DNA of 64,000 bases from Romanomermis culicivorax (taxonomy: Eukaryota > Nematoda > Enoplea > Mermithida > Mermithidae), in NCBI GenBank assembly GCA_963922205.1, contig CAWUHX010000086.1:930001-994000 (forward strand), given 5' to 3'. The notes below the pieces were generated by a model. That model did not search any database. It had not been told where the DNA came from and saw only the letters and a program-made list of their open reading frames with translations. Positions within the stretch are counted from its first letter, which is position 1; every line of letters starts with the position of its first letter. Below are positions 36,898-48,430 of the stretch, piece by piece. The translations under genes were made by a program, and so were the position numbers.

Positions 36898-37470
36898 GCC
36901 GAAACCCAAAAGCCGAATCCGCGCAGAGGTCGACCCCGAAAAACTGCCGCCGTCCGAAGGACTAAAAAGACGGTCGCCGAAGGTTCGAGCGGTGATCAAG
37001 CCAATCCCGACGACGTAATCGGAACCATTGGTCGTAAACCAAGAACCAGGAGGGTCAAAACCACGTCCGTCCAGCGCGTGGGACGGCGCCGAACCGCGGT
37101 CGAAAAAGCCGACGACGGCAAAAAGGAAATCCGCGGTCGAAAAGCGAAAATTTTCATTCCGGATTTAGATTTAGAAAGCGTAAACCGCGCCCAAAGTTTT
37201 GAACTTTTGGCGAAAATTTTCGATCGAGAAGCACGCCGGGAAAGCCGACGATTGAACAGGCACAACAACAAAGAGGTCGTCGTAGCGGCGCCATCGCCGC
37301 CAACCACTGGGGACGACAATTGTTTGGTAGGCGAAAGCAGCATCAAGGAGCCGCCGACGGTGTTCCAAGTGCGGGCTGAAAGCGGCGACGTCGTCAGCCT
37401 CGAAAAGACCATTGTGAACGAGAATCCGGAATCAAATGCGACGAATCGCGAAGAAGACACTGCCGTTTGA
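36898..37470 (+). CDS. terminal exon of an AT-hook chromatin-type protein
   Basis: From the acceptor TTTTTAG (ending 36897) a frame of 190 codons is open to TGA at 37470, in GC-richer, codon-like sequence. It begins close to PRRGRPRK, a good AT-hook that would bind the minor groove of AT-rich DNA, and has further basic GRKPRTRR and RGRKAK patches. A predicted helical stretch (ELLAKIFDREARRESRR) follows, then an acidic tail ending NREEDTAV. There is no ATG at its start, so it must be spliced from an upstream exon. The phase (0) fits exon 1 at 25454-25645, which would make it an alternative last exon to 29210-29587, but that link is speculative. Confidence 0.5.
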   Translation, partial: AETQKPNPRRGRPRKTAAVRRTKKTVAEGSSGDQANPDDVIGTIGRKPRTRRVKTTSVQRVGRRRTAVEKADDGKKEIRGRKAKIFIPDLDLESVNRAQSFELLAKIFDREARRESRRLNRHNNKEVVVAAPSPPTTGDDNCLVGESSIKEPPTVFQVRAESGDVVSLEKTIVNENPESNATNREEDTAV

Positions 37471-37786
37471 ATATTATTTTTCCAACCTTAACAGTCCGTT
37501 TTTCCGCTTTTTCATCTAAATACTACTCGTACTTTTTTGTGAAAAATACCATAACCTGTGATATAAGTTAACTCCTTTGATTTTTCATTCAAAGTATTCA
37601 CATTAAAATTTAACTTTTAATTCACTGTCGAAAGTCGTAAACTCAAAGCACGAACTGCTAATTGACAGTAACCGTCTATATACTCAGGAGAAAACATTTT
37701 TTTCTACACTCCATGTTGAAATGATCGATGCAGTCATGCAGAAATGAGAGTAGTTTCAATACGGAAAAAAGCTAGACCATGTAGTA

Positions 37787-38390
37787 CACTAGTTTATAAA
37801 AAAATGCCCCGCTTGGGCAGAAAAAATACTTGATTGGATATAGTTTTCATGCACGAAAAAGAAGTTGACTAGATTTTTGAGAACTTGAGTTGCGGTTAGA
37901 AAATATTCACATTTGCAATATTGGATTTTCATTCCTTCTCATTAAACAATTTTTCATGTCCGTGAATATTGTGCAAAAAGCCGCATCTGTAACCGTTTTG
38001 GCTCTAGTGGTGAGGGTTCTAGGACAATTCGCCCCCAGCAATTTGTCCACCACAATTTGCCCCTGGCAATTCGCCCCTACTGCAGTTCGCCCTCGGACAA
38101 TTCGCCCCCGGTAATTCACCCCTGGTATTATACATACCTATAGTCTGTTTTTCTTGGAATACTTTATAGTCATTTATAGAACCTGAGGTTGGTTGCACTA
38201 ATCCAACATGAGGATAATCTCAACATCGGAAGTAAATTGATGATCCTGAGTTTAAGCTAATCGTTATGTTCAAAATATTCTCTTCCAGTGCACAATAAAT
38301 ACTCACTTTAGGATTAACTACTACTGATGTGTGAGTTCGAGTTTGAGAATCGCAGACATTTTTATATTTACTAAAATTATATGAAAATGT
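37787..38390. mobile_element. partial diverged copy of foldback element E
   Basis: 37787-37960 resembles the left arm of E (34121-34319). 38175-38380 resembles its interior (34510-34700, GAACCTGAGGTT... and CAACATGAGGATAATCTC). The minisatellite at 38027-38126 lies in between. Retroelement C begins just to the right. Confidence 0.6.
38027..38126. repeat. minisatellite of GACAATTCGCCCC-type units
   Basis: About seven imperfect units of 13-17 bp occur (ACAATTCGCCCCCAG, GGCAATTCGCCCCTA, ...). They interrupt the partial E copy. Non-coding. Confidence 0.75.
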
Positions 38391-38548
38391 TAGTTCAACC
38401 CGACAGTTCGAGTTGGGGATAACCTCGACATTGAGCTCGTTATAATCCTGATGACATTGAAATTATACCGAACTTGATATCAAACCGAGTTGCTTTTTTG
38501 TTCGATATTATCTTGAGCTCGAGCTCAGATCCGTTTAGTGCAACTGAG

Positions 38549-40017
38549 TGTCACATATTGCGCCATCCATGTCACATTTTATGGCATGTCATGTGTATGA
38601 CATGTGGACTTGGGAGAGCTGGGGAGGTTTGGGTATCTCATCAGGTAATACCGTGTTTTAGACGTCACATTGATGGTGAACCATATCAGATTGATCCTAT
38701 TACAGTGAGTAATAGGCTGTGACTCCTGATGGATACTGGCATTTTCCCCAGGCTTCTCTTGGTTGGCGTTGGGGCCTAACCTGGCAATTAGTGGCTATAG
38801 AGAGGTCTATAGCTGGTTCTCTTGGGTTGTCCTTGGGGTCTTGCTGTAGGGTAATGGACAACGCTGCCAGGCTAGGTGCGACAATCCCCGAGTCCTACTC
38901 AGTGAGAGTGGGGACAGGGTCACCCGTAAAATGACCTAATTTGTGGGACCCGATTATGAACCAGACAGCCCCTTTTGGCCCGGACCTGAGAGGTGGAGGC
39001 CCTACTTATCTGTGGAAACCTTGGGAAACCGACTTAGGAAGGATTTCCCAACAAATAACCCACAAATAACAATAATCCCCTGAGAAGACTCACCTAGTCC
39101 TGTTTCTCAAGCGATTACGACGCAACGGGCGGCAAGTCCCTGGATGCTTTCGGTCTTCTGGCACTGGGAGCGGGGGATGCGATCCTCAAACGTCCTAGGC
39201 GGCGAGCGGCAGCGAGCGGGAGGGAGCGGAAGCGAGCGGGAGGCGAAACTCCAACGGTTAATTCACGAACCGGGGCGGTCGGACACCTGGCACTGATGGG
39301 CAGCGGGGTACTGTAGACGTTAAGCGGCGGACGCAGTGAACACGGGTAAATTTATGCAAATTTATTGATAGTAAGGCGGCGGACGCACAGGTATATAATA
39401 AAATTATGCAAATTTGACGAGGAGGCGGCGGACGCGGAGTGACAACTGGACGAAAGCTTGGTGAACCCAAGAATGAGCGAAAAACTAAAGAAACATGTCC
39501 TTTTAAGGACATGTTTGGCTACAGCTGCAGCTTGGGCGGAGTTTCTCGGCGCTCAAGCTAACTTCTGCAGCTAGACGCGATGCAGAAGATGCCTATGAGC
39601 ACATAGACATTTTTTCATTCACATGCGTTTAGCACTGAGGCCGGCTGCAGTGCCTATGCTAAGCATATGAACGTCTTTAGCTAAAACTTCTTAGCTAGTC
39701 GTTTTGCGTAACAAAAACGACGCTAATTTTGATGATAAGAGGTGCGTGAGTGCACCAAAAATAGCCATGTGCTCGTGGAGCACGACTGGCGGAAGTTTTT
39801 AGCTAAAGGGCCTACTGTAGCCCGCGTTTGTAAAGAAATAAAAATACAACAAAACGAAACATAGAAATGCATGAAAAATATAAAAACGAACGTAAAATGC
39901 ATGTGTAAAAATGAAATAAACAAAAGCATGATCGGGTAATAAACAAAACATGAAAAATAACAAAATGTCGGCATGATCGGAATCACGTGACGTTGGAGGA
40001 TTGAGCGGCACGTGACA
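38549..40017 (-). repeat. 3' LTR of element C (minus orientation)
   Basis: 1469 bp, nearly the same as 53305-54785. It carries two ATGCAAAT octamers (39354 and 39406), a 10-bp-arm hairpin at 39491-39516 and GC-rich GCGGCGGACGC repeats. The 12-bp length difference from the other LTR is in a GCGAGCGGCA repeat near 39205. Confidence 0.92.
39491..39516. promoter_or_regulatory. perfect hairpin in the LTR of element C
   Basis: AAACATGTCC and GGACATGTTT flank a TTTTAA loop. It is conserved in the other LTR (near 54258). It could be an RNA hairpin or a palindromic protein site; no function can be assigned. Confidence 0.5.
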
Positions 40018-40537
40018 CGGCGGTCCTTCGAAAAAGGGCGTCCTCGTCCTTGCAGTGGTCAGTAGTGAGGTTTTATGCGGCGTGTCCGTGGTCGTAGGTC
40101 ATTCCAAGGTGTGACGGCGAGAGTTGTCGAATAGGTCCGTTGGGTTGTCGGTGGATGAGGCCTTCTTTGATCGTAATTCGTTCGGTGGTATGGTGACCGG
40201 AGGTTGTTGATGCGTGGAGTAGCCGACATTGAATATCCTGTGCGAAGGTCTGGAACACAGAAAAGAAAAAATTTTCAGGGCAAGATGTAGGCTATCGCAG
40301 AGGATGCGCCCAGTGAGGTACAGATTGTCGGGCTATCGCAGAGGATGCACCCTGAGAGGTGTAGGCTATCGCGTGAGGATGCGCCTAAGGCGTGACGCTT
40401 AGGTTGCTGAACGCTCTCTTCTATCCGCTAAGATCCAGCATGGACAAGAGTGGATACTTCGTGAGGGGCACGGCGGTCCTTCGAAAAAAGGACGTCCTCG
40501 TCCGTAAGCGGGGACAATGAAGAGAGTGCATCCTGAG
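40018..40537 (-). other. 3' untranslated region of element C with short repeats
   Basis: The region between the polyprotein stop and the 3' LTR holds three copies of GCTATCGCAGAGGATGC-like sequence (40290-40385). There is also a duplicated GGCGGTCCTTCGAAAAA block (40018-40042 and 40470-40492). No gene is seen. A clear polypurine tract was not found next to the LTR. Confidence 0.6.
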
Positions 40538-43500
40538 TTACGGGTCGGGGACCTCTGCATCAAGATGTGGGTCAATCAGATTCGGTGTGAAGTCCCGGCT
40601 TATTGAGGGATACAATAAGGGTGCCGAATCTGTTGCCTGTGAAGTGGGAGGTGTATCCTCTGCTTCACTCGGTTGTTCAGGGGACACGTAAAGTCGAAGC
40701 TGGTTGACATGTACAGTGTCTTCCTGATCCATCTCGAGACGAAGTGTGACATTGGGATATGCCACACTTGTGACAAGGTAGGGTCCATCGTAGATGGGCA
40801 GCAATTTAGGAGTGAGTCCATGTTTGCTGGAGGTGCGCAGTTTGAGCACCTGATCCCCTACTTTGTACGAGACATCATGTGCCCTCCGGTCGTACGACCG
40901 TGCATAGGCTTCCTGTGCTTTCTCAATCCGACTCTGGATTAAGGTTAACGCATTCGTGAAATGACGTTTGACCTCCATATCATATGAGGAAACATTAATG
41001 ATATGGGCCGGAGGGTTGAATGAGAGCGCGGCGTCAACAGGGAGCATGGGTGTGCGACCGTACATGAGTTCAAAGGGCGAGTACCCTGTTGACTCATTCA
41101 TGCTGATATTGACGGCAAACACAGCGTATGGTAGGTGTTCATCCCAATCAGTATGTCCTTGATGAACATACATACGTAGCCGTGTGGCTAGCGTCTGATT
41201 AGCTCTTTCCACTTCGCCGTTGGTCATCGGGTGATAGGTGGTAGAGTGGATTTTCTTCGTTGCGCAGATCGCAGTGATTTCAGTCATCAGTTTTGATGTG
41301 AAATCAGTGCCACGATCTGACTGAAGAATCTGCGGTGCCCCGTGCCGGCAGACAATTTGCGTTACAAACAGTCGGGCTATGGTGTTCGCAGTGATGTCCG
41401 GAGTAGCAAAAGCCTCGACCCATTTCGTAAAGTAGTCGATAAAGACTACGATGAAACGGTTGCCAGCTTCGCTAGTGGTCATTGGTCCCATGCAGTCGAC
41501 ACCTACCCGGTGAAACGGTCCCGTGATGGTGATAGGTTTCAGGGTCGCAGTGGTTTTCTGTCGAGCGGGCTTATTCCGTTGGCAAAGATCACACCGCTGA
41601 CAGAAGGACTTGACATCCCGACTGAGGGAGGGCCAGTGGTATCTGCGAGCAATGAGCCGCGCAGTACGTTTAGCACCGAAATGTCCAGCTAAGATGTCAT
41701 CGTGATGAGCCCGGATAATGGTAGTAACCATGGATCTGGGTATGACGATCTTATTGGACTCGCCTGTCCATTTCTGAAGGACGTTATCCAACAGATGGTA
41801 GCCTCGCACATCATTCTGGTCGCCCAGAGGCTTAAGAGAGCGAATGATGTCGGCTAATTCCGGATCCTCCAGCTGAGCAGCGAAAAGGTCGGGGTGCTGC
41901 GCACCGACGGATATCTCGGCATAAGACTCTGATCGTACCGGGCGCTCCGCGCCAACAGTGATCGGTGCTGAATTACTTGAACGCGCCAGGTGCTGCACAC
42001 CATCGGTCAAGGTCCTTGATCTCGCCAGGTGCTGCGCACCATCGGTGATCATCATAACGTGCCCCTCAGGTCTGTAGAGGGGAGTATCATCAATACTCTG
42101 ACCGGTGAGGGAGTTAGGATCCGGCAGGCGTGATAATGCGTCAGCATTACCATTAGACTGACCTTTTCGCGGCCGAATTGTCAGTTTGAATTCGGCGAGC
42201 GCGAGTCCCCACCGAGCGATCCGAGCAGAGGGGTTAGGCTTCTCCAACACTGCTTTGACCGCGGTATGGTCAGTCTGAACGACCACCTCGTGCTGGAAGA
42301 GGTATGGTCGAAAGTGCTTGACGAAATGGACAACAGCGAGAGTCTCCAGTTCTGTAATGGAGTAGTTTTTCTCGGCCGCTGTTAACCCTCGGCTGGCGTA
42401 CGCGACAGGATGGACGTATCCATTTTCGTCTAACTGGCTAAGAACCGCTCCTATCCCCGAAATACTCGCATCAGTTTGAAGGATAAAGGATTTCGAAAAG
42501 TCCGGATGGCGCAGGATAGGAGGGTTGGTCAGCAGGCGGCGGAGTTCATCGAACGCCTCCTGCTGAGGTTTTGACCACTGGAAAGTAGTTTCCTTCCGTA
42601 AGAGCTTGGTTAGTGGCTCGCTGAGCCGGGCACAACCAGGGATGAAACGCCTGTAGTAAGACACGAGGCCTAGGAAGAACTTGATGTCTTTGGCGTTTTG
42701 TGGAATGGGTAGGTTTTGGACGGCGGCCAGCTTGGCTTGGTCAGGTTCTAGGCCGCTCTGTGAGATGCGATAGCCTAGGTACTCTACCTCTGAGTGCGAA
42801 AATTTGCACTTGCTCAGTCTGAGCTTCATTCCACCCCGGCGAAGACGGGCGAACACATCTGCCAGGCGCTCAAGCATTTGGGTGTGAGAGTTCCCGAACA
42901 CCAAAATGTCGTCGAGATAAGTCAGAACCGTGCGCCATTGGGTTCCAGTAAGGAGGAGGTCCATAAGGCGTTGAAATGTCCCTGGCGCGTTGCATAAACC
43001 GAAAGGCAAATAATTGAATTCGTAAAGTCCAATAGGCGTATTAAAAGCCGTCTTTTCCTTATCGGCCTCGGCAATCGGGATTGACCAATAAGCGTTAGCC
43101 TGGTCAAGGGTAGTGAAATACTTCATACCCTTGAGTGTGTCGAGGATGTCATCTATCCGCGGGAGAGGGTAGACATCCTTTTTCGTGACCTCGTTAAGAC
43201 CACGAAAGTCAACACACATACGGTGAGAACCGTTTTTCTTGCGCACCAGGACAGTATTAGTAGCCCACGGAGACGTGCTGGGCCGAATAATACCTTTCTC
43301 CTGGAGCGCCTTGACCTCCTGCATGATGAGATCCTTTTCCTTAGGTGAGGACCGGTAAGGAAAACGGCGGACTGGGCGGGCATCACCCGTGCTGATTTCG
43401 TGCTGGACGAGATCAGTGGAACCTGTGTCCTTTTCATCAAGAGCATAAAGGTCGGTGTATGCAACCAGTAGATCGAGTAAGGCTGCCCGGTCCCGAGGGG

Positions 43501-46500
43501 AGATGTCCGGTGAGATCACAGCATTGGCCTCGACCCACTGACGATCGAGGACGGTGTCTGAGTCGACCGGTGATTCCCGTGAGGGCTCACTATGCATTTG
43601 CACATGACCGATGGTCGTGTGCGGGTAGAGAACCACGGAATGAGTACTCGGGTTGACTACCTGAAGCGGTATGTGACCGTTGGTCACGGTACTGACGCTT
43701 CCTGCAAAATATACGTGTCGTTGAGACCCGGTGAGGTTCTTCGGAAAGAAGGCCACCTCAGGCACGTTCGTATAGATTGGTGGGACAGGTACAGTGAATC
43801 GTGTCATGGAGCGAGGCTCTAGAATCACCAAGTCCTTCAGGGGCAAAGCGCCGCGGGCAGAAGGTGGGCTGTGGATGAGACCGTCACAGGGGATTCTACT
43901 CTCTTTGAACTGGAGGAAAGATTTCTCCCAGTTCAAACTGACACAATTGAACCGGCCGAGGAAATTGGTTCCGAGGACCAGTTCAGCTGAACAGTTCTCC
44001 TGTATTTGGACCTGAATCTGTTCAGAGACATCAGCCACTGTAACTGTGATGTAGGCTGCTCCTAGCAGTGGGATCGGGGACCCGTTGGCTGCGATAGGGC
44101 GTGCCCTGGTTGGTGATAGTGACAAGTTGGGCAGCTGGGCCGCTAACTTGTGGTCCAAGAGTGAGAAAACAGCTCCTGTGTCGACCAGTGCCTTCGCTTC
44201 TACCCAGTTGTTGAGGAGAACTTTGATATGGGGTGTCCGAATATCATTTGGGTAAAAAGCCGTGACCACATGACCGGAATCAGGTGTGGTGGCACCACTA
44301 ACATGTTTGGTCTTACCGGACCGCTTTGGAATCGGCAGTCCCGTACGACGTAGGAGGCCTACTAGAGCGTATCCGACGGAGGGTTCCGGGTCATTCAGAA
44401 GGGTGGACTCATCCTGTACCGTTAGTATGTGGTCTGAGTGATCCTTCGGACTCTGAGTAGCTCCTAGTGATTCAACCTCGGTGTCCGATAGCGGAGGCGC
44501 GTTTGGCACGGGTGATGTCGGAGCATCTGAATCACTTGGCTCACGGTATCGGCCCTTCTCTAGCGTAACTGGAGAGGTTCCAGGCAGAGGTCGAGGGCAA
44601 CCTGACCCGTGCAAGGTCGACAGATGACGACTTGCCCGTCTAGAAGAGGCCCGGGATCCCCTAGTTGACCCACGTGATGAGGCAACTGAGGAGGCCCGTG
44701 AGTGTGGCCGAGAGATGGACGAAGCCCTGGACCGCGATCGTGATCCCGACCTGTGTGAGTTTTGCGAGAGAGCACGGGTGTTCTCCCACCAGGGGTCGAT
44801 CTGGTCAATCTCCGGCGTGGTCAGCAGGAGGGGTAATTCTACCGCGTCCAGCCGACAAACATTACGTTGGTAGTCAAACATAATGTTCTTGAACTGTTCT
44901 AAGAAGTCCAGTCCGAGTATGAGGTCAACAGGTGCCCAGAAGGGAGACGTAGTCTTGCACACATGGAGATGTACATCGATCCGTGTGTTCGGCTGGCGGT
45001 TTCCGGGCAACATGATTTCATATGGTCCCGAAAGGATGGTATGAACGGCTTTACCATTGAGGCTCATCAATGGGTTAAAGTCGTGATGTTGCTGGAACGC
45101 CATGACCGCCTTCGGACTTTCTTTAGCCAAGGCCTTATGAAGGCGTTGGCTAATGATAGTGCGTGGGCAACCCGTGTCAAGGAAAGCAGGAGTTTCCTTG
45201 GTGTCCAGCAGCACGACAAAGCACGGTGTGATTCGGTCAAGCTGGGAGGGTACATCGTTTTGCACGTAGTGAAAACCGATCCAGCGTTGGACTTTGCGGT
45301 AAAGACCCAACGGGGAGAAACGGCTAACAAACCTGACCTGTTTGCTCCGCAGACGGTAGCTGAGATAATAAGATACACCAAGATAGGCAAGGTATCCGGC
45401 ACCGATCAGCACTGTCAGGGTAATTAGGATGTTAAAGATCAACTGGACCGGCCCGCTCAGGACAGCATGCAAGCCCTGGGCGAGGGTGTGCTCTTGACCC
45501 GTAATAACATGGTTTGCTGCCAAACCGACACCTTCCAGAGAGGCCTTGATGTCGGTTCCTACCCCTGCAAAGGCCTGGTAGATGGCGTCTGGTTGCAGGG
45601 ATAGACCAGCGGTAAAGTTCACCAGCCGGTTGAGTACCGCTTCAATTTGCTCAGTCTTGTAAACGTACTGTTTAAAGAAGGCAAAGTTTGAAGGGGTCAT
45701 CGCCAACTGGTCATGGAAGAGCGCCGGCGCCTCAAAGTGAGTGATGTTGAAGCGCTGCTTCCAGAAGAGTTCCAGTGGGATGTGGCTCACATGGACCGCG
45801 CCAGACTCAGTAAACCAGCCCGAGCGATTTCGGAAAATCCCCGTAAAGTGGTGATGACACGGCACAATTGGGCTAGATTTAATGAGGTCCGGACCACCGG
45901 GGGTGGCGAAGTAGATGGTGCCGCCAACCTGTACAGGTAAGTACTTGTAGCAAACGTTCCCCACCCGGTACGAATGGTAAACGTAGGTGGCGTTGACCTT
46001 CTGACACGGCCATATTGTCAGCGCATCGCCTGTGAATTCCGCCGTCAGGTCATTCCTCTGGAGGAATGCCCGGGCACCCAGGGTAGGGTCGAAGCGAAGC
46101 AACTGCCAAGTCAGATCAAGATAGCGTTGAGCGTGAGAGCAAAGCTCAAGCCACGTGAACCGGAAACCGTTAATTTCCGACTCCTTGATCTGCTGAGCCA
46201 GATAGTTCAGCTTGGCATTGACAGGATCGGGACGGCTGTCCGTTGCCACTCTGAACATGTTTTGGGTCAAATTGTATCTCCCGTGGATGCGAAGGAGAAG
46301 ACCCTGATCCGTCCGGACTGTGGTGGAACGTAGTTCTGGGCACAGTTGGAAGACACGGGAGTTTCCCGGGATCTTGAGGGCAACCTGCAGATCATCGATG
46401 ATGACGTGGTTCCCTGACATGGACGCAGTGTAATTTCCCTTGGGGTGATAATGACACCGCGCCGTGAAGTTTTGTGCAGGCCAGACAATGACCCCGTCTA

Positions 46501-48430
46501 GAGTAGTGCACTGGCCTGCAGTGGGACTGCATCCACCTACATCGCCTAAGGTGCTTAGGGCCGTAGTGCCGTCCCACGAAGCGACTTGTCCCTCCTCGAT
46601 GAAGAGGTTAGTCACTGTCTTGCAGACGTCGCTGCAGCACCATTCGTACATCACTTCCAATGTTTGGTTTGTGCTATAAAAGCCAGGGCGAATGCCGACA
46701 AGTTTTTGTGAACCAAACATTTTAGTGCGACGTGCTAGCGTGCATGCCGCAGGCGCTAAGTGCTGAGTGGTGATGACGTCTGCAGTGATGCCCCTAGAGC
46801 CGAAGAAACCAGTGTTGGTGCAGACTTTGCGGGAGCGCAATGTGCATTTCCACGCTGTGGTTGTAATCGGGTCTGAGCTAGGGACATACACCGTAACATT
46901 CATGCGCCGCGGGCTCCATGAAGATTGCGGTGGTTTACACTCTACCCGCTGGGGTAACTCAAGTGGATGTCCGCTTCTTGAGAGACCGCAAAATTGATAC
47001 TGAGCCGCCGGTGCTGACAAACTCACCCCTAGAAACAGTGATGCTACCAAGGTCAATTTTATTGTCAAAAACAACTGTACAAACGTAATTTGTAAGTGTT
47101 CACTCAATTTCACAAATCTGGCCTGAGGGGCAGTGTCAGATTTCTTCTTCGTCGCTGTCGGACGAGATTGGTTCCTGGTCGGGGAAATCGAGGACCAATT
47201 CACCGCTGGGGAGGATTTCCCGAAGGGTACCGACTTTCGGCGACCGTGGGTTGACTGCCGTTGGGAACGGTGATGTTTCGACAATGCTGACATCCTCATT
47301 AACTGGACGTAAGGTCTCGTCGATGGCCATGGGTTCGACGACGGGCGACTTGGTCGCGGCAGTCGGAGATGTCGTTTGGGCTGGTGCCGGCGATTTGATC
47401 TGGGCTGTTGCCGGCGGTGTAGGATCATTTGCGGGTTCCTTGGCCGGGGGCGAGGAAGCAGTAATGTCCATTTTAGTTGGCGATGTCGCGGCAACAGGTG
47501 GTTCTGCTGCCGGTGATGTAGCGGCGGCAGCAGGCAGGAGGATCCGACTAGCCTGTTCGACTGCTCGGCGGACGGCATCGACTGAAGGCGAGGATGGCTC
47601 CCCGTCCAATAAGAACTTCTCGACGGGCGAGATGGTGATAGTCCCATTGGCAATGAACTCGAGTGCCCGGCGGGCGACGTCGGGTCGTAATAGGCGCATC
47701 GAGACGGGTGCTGCAAGCACGACGTCGGCGGCCGTGAGCGCTTCGACATTTGATGGCTCGTTGAGGAGAGTCCACGGCAAATGCGGGTATTTCTTGGCCA
47801 GGTCGACTGACCAGATGGCCAACATCGCGTCTTGGACAGGCGATGGCGCTGTGAACAAGAAATCAATAGAGTCGTGGACTGGGAGAGATTCCTGGTTCCT
47901 ACTCTAGGATCACCTGAAGAAGAAGGTAGTATACCTGACAAATTCATGGGCTCGACCTGGTCGAGGACTTCCGTAGCCGAATCCGTGGGGATCGAAGGCG
48001 GTGGTCCTGGAGGGACGATGCCGGCCGGTGGCGCCGAAGACGTCGTATTCGCGGCTGGAGTTGGCTCGGCAGTCTTGAGTTTAGGTATGCGATACGATGC
48101 GAGGATGTTAGCGTGGCCAACAAACTGCGGTGTCGTCGAGGGGTCCAGAGTGACCGGCATCGCATACTTTGGTGGTGGTGGTGGCAGCGGTATGTCCGAT
48201 ACGTTTATCGGTACGGGTACCTGGGCTGCTTGGACCACTGAAAATCCAATACTGATTACGCAGACAGGATAACACTGTTGTGAAGAATCTGTCAGGTGTT
48301 CAGCAAGTGCCTCATCATCCAGGTCAAGAGGATCTGGATGAGGAGGGCCATCGGTAGCCCCAACGGCGTTGTTGCGGCGTATGGGCTGCCGATAATGGTT
48401 TCCTGTCCCGTTGGGAGGGTGATAACCATT
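40538..48430 (-). CDS. Element C env-like - tandem protease - RT - RNase H - integrase frame
   Basis: The frame is open from just after the Gag UGA (48431-48433) to 40538 and is in the same phase as Gag. In residues counted from 48238, a signal-like hydrophobic segment lies at about 385-410. A Cys-rich ectodomain with nine sequons follows to a membrane segment near 930-960. It shares CTNTGFFGS and many cysteines with element A. The first protease-like motif is DTGC at about 1021, then an Arg/Ser-rich linker and a second motif, DTGA, at about 1353. RT YLDD is at about 1774 and RNase H QTDAS near 1920. The integrase HHCC finger is near 2170-2220, with a DX35E pair (Asp codon 41317-41315, Glu codon 41209-41207) and a GPY module. 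Imperfect GAQHLARS repeats lie between RNase H and integrase. From about 47900 to 47136 this frame overlaps another open frame and has an odd Arg/Pro/Ser/His composition. Confidence 0.85.
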   Translation of the reverse strand, partial: NGYHPPNGTGNHYRQPIRRNNAVGATDGPPHPDPLDLDDEALAEHLTDSSQQCYPVCVISIGFSVVQAAQVPVPINVSDIPLPPPPPKYAMPVTLDPSTTPQFVGHANILASYRIPKLKTAEPTPAANTTSSAPPAGIVPPGPPPSIPTDSATEVLDQVEPMNLSGILPSSSGDPRVGTRNLSQSTTLLISCSQRHRLSKTRCWPSGQSTWPRNTRICRGLSSTSHQMSKRSRPPTSCLQHPSRCAYYDPTSPAGHSSSLPMGLSPSRPSRSSYWTGSHPRLQSMPSAEQSNRLVGSSCLLPPLHHRQQNHLLPRHRQLKWTLLLPRPRPRNPQMILHRRQQPRSNRRHQPKRHLRLPRPSRPSSNPWPSTRPYVQLMRMSALSKHHRSQRQSTHGRRKSVPFGKSSPAVNWSSISPTRNQSRPTATKKKSDTAPQARFVKLSEHLQITFVQLFLTIKLTLVASLFLGVSLSAPAAQYQFCGLSRSGHPLELPQRVECKPPQSSWSPRRMNVTVYVPSSDPITTTAWKCTLRSRKVCTNTGFFGSRGITADVITTQHLAPAACTLARRTKMFGSQKLVGIRPGFYSTNQTLEVMYEWCCSDVCKTVTNLFIEEGQVASWDGTTALSTLGDVGGCSPTAGQCTTLDGVIVWPAQNFTARCHYHPKGNYTASMSGNHVIIDDLQVALKIPGNSRVFQLCPELRSTTVRTDQGLLLRIHGRYNLTQNMFRVATDSRPDPVNAKLNYLAQQIKESEINGFRFTWLELCSHAQRYLDLTWQLLRFDPTLGARAFLQRNDLTAEFTGDALTIWPCQKVNATYVYHSYRVGNVCYKYLPVQVGGTIYFATPGGPDLIKSSPIVPCHHHFTGIFRNRSGWFTESGAVHVSHIPLELFWKQRFNITHFEAPALFHDQLAMTPSNFAFFKQYVYKTEQIEAVLNRLVNFTAGLSLQPDAIYQAFAGVGTDIKASLEGVGLAANHVITGQEHTLAQGLHAVLSGPVQLIFNILITLTVLIGAGYLAYLGVSYYLSYRLRSKQVRFVSRFSPLGLYRKVQRWIGFHYVQNDVPSQLDRITPCFVVLLDTKETPAFLDTGCPRTIISQRLHKALAKESPKAVMAFQQHHDFNPLMSLNGKAVHTILSGPYEIMLPGNRQPNTRIDVHLHVCKTTSPFWAPVDLILGLDFLEQFKNIMFDYQRNVCRLDAVELPLLLTTPEIDQIDPWWENTRALSQNSHRSGSRSRSRASSISRPHSRASSVASSRGSTRGSRASSRRASRHLSTLHGSGCPRPLPGTSPVTLEKGRYREPSDSDAPTSPVPNAPPLSDTEVESLGATQSPKDHSDHILTVQDESTLLNDPEPSVGYALVGLLRRTGLPIPKRSGKTKHVSGATTPDSGHVVTAFYPNDIRTPHIKVLLNNWVEAKALVDTGAVFSLLDHKLAAQLPNLSLSPTRARPIAANGSPIPLLGAAYITVTVADVSEQIQVQIQENCSAELVLGTNFLGRFNCVSLNWEKSFLQFKESRIPCDGLIHSPPSARGALPLKDLVILEPRSMTRFTVPVPPIYTNVPEVAFFPKNLTGSQRHVYFAGSVSTVTNGHIPLQVVNPSTHSVVLYPHTTIGHVQMHSEPSRESPVDSDTVLDRQWVEANAVISPDISPRDRAALLDLLVAYTDLYALDEKDTGSTDLVQHEISTGDARPVRRFPYRSSPKEKDLIMQEVKALQEKGIIRPSTSPWATNTVLVRKKNGSHRMCVDFRGLNEVTKKDVYPLPRIDDILDTLKGMKYFTTLDQANAYWSIPIAEADKEKTAFNTPIGLYEFNYLPFGLCNAPGTFQRLMDLLLTGTQWRTVLTYLDDILVFGNSHTQMLERLADVFARLRRGGMKLRLSKCKFSHSEVEYLGYRISQSGLEPDQAKLAAVQNLPIPQNAKDIKFFLGLVSYYRRFIPGCARLSEPLTKLLRKETTFQWSKPQQEAFDELRRLLTNPPILRHPDFSKSFILQTDASISGIGAVLSQLDENGYVHPVAYASRGLTAAEKNYSITELETLAVVHFVKHFRPYLFQHEVVVQTDHTAVKAVLEKPNPSARIARWGLALAEFKLTIRPRKGQSNGNADALSRLPDPNSLTGQSIDDTPLYRPEGHVMMITDGAQHLARSRTLTDGVQHLARSSNSAPITVGAERPVRSESYAEISVGAQHPDLFAAQLEDPELADIIRSLKPLGDQNDVRGYHLLDNVLQKWTGESNKIVIPRSMVTTIIRAHHDDILAGHFGAKRTARLIARRYHWPSLSRDVKSFCQRCDLCQRNKPARQKTTATLKPITITGPFHRVGVDCMGPMTTSEAGNRFIVVFIDYFTKWVEAFATPDITANTIARLFVTQIVCRHGAPQILQSDRGTDFTSKLMTEITAICATKKIHSTTYHPMTNGEVERANQTLATRLRMYVHQGHTDWDEHLPYAVFAVNISMNESTGYSPFELMYGRTPMLPVDAALSFNPPAHIINVSSYDMEVKRHFTNALTLIQSRIEKAQEAYARSYDRRAHDVSYKVGDQVLKLRTSSKHGLTPKLLPIYDGPYLVTSVAYPNVTLRLEMDQEDTVHVNQLRLYVSPEQPSEAEDTPPTSQATDSAPLLYPSISRDFTPNLIDPHLDAEVPDP
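47136..47858 (-). CDS. overlapping 240-codon frame in element C (Gag-like linker region)
   Basis: This frame is shifted relative to the polyprotein. The Ala/Pro/Thr/Ser-rich linker with [15 protein letters not shown] stretches ends in an acidic SDSDEEEI and a stop. Its composition looks like a natural Pro-rich Gag tail, while the polyprotein frame across the same bases looks like a shifted reading. It opens a little upstream (after a TAG near 47910) and is the counterpart in position of the Pro-rich linker of element A. Either two compensating frameshifts or real dual coding could explain it. It has no recognised family. Confidence 0.5.
   Translation of the reverse strand: MFTAPSPVQDAMLAIWSVDLAKKYPHLPWTLLNEPSNVEALTAADVVLAAPVSMRLLRPDVARRALEFIANGTITISPVEKFLLDGEPSSPSVDAVRRAVEQASRILLPAAAATSPAAEPPVAATSPTKMDITASSPPAKEPANDPTPPATAQIKSPAPAQTTSPTAATKSPVVEPMAIDETLRPVNEDVSIVETSPFPTAVNPRSPKVGTLREILPSGELVLDFPDQEPISSDSDEEEI

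Noticed and set aside
40673..48272. Many plus-strand frames across element C
   Set aside because: Shadows of the long minus-strand polyprotein in GC-rich sequence.
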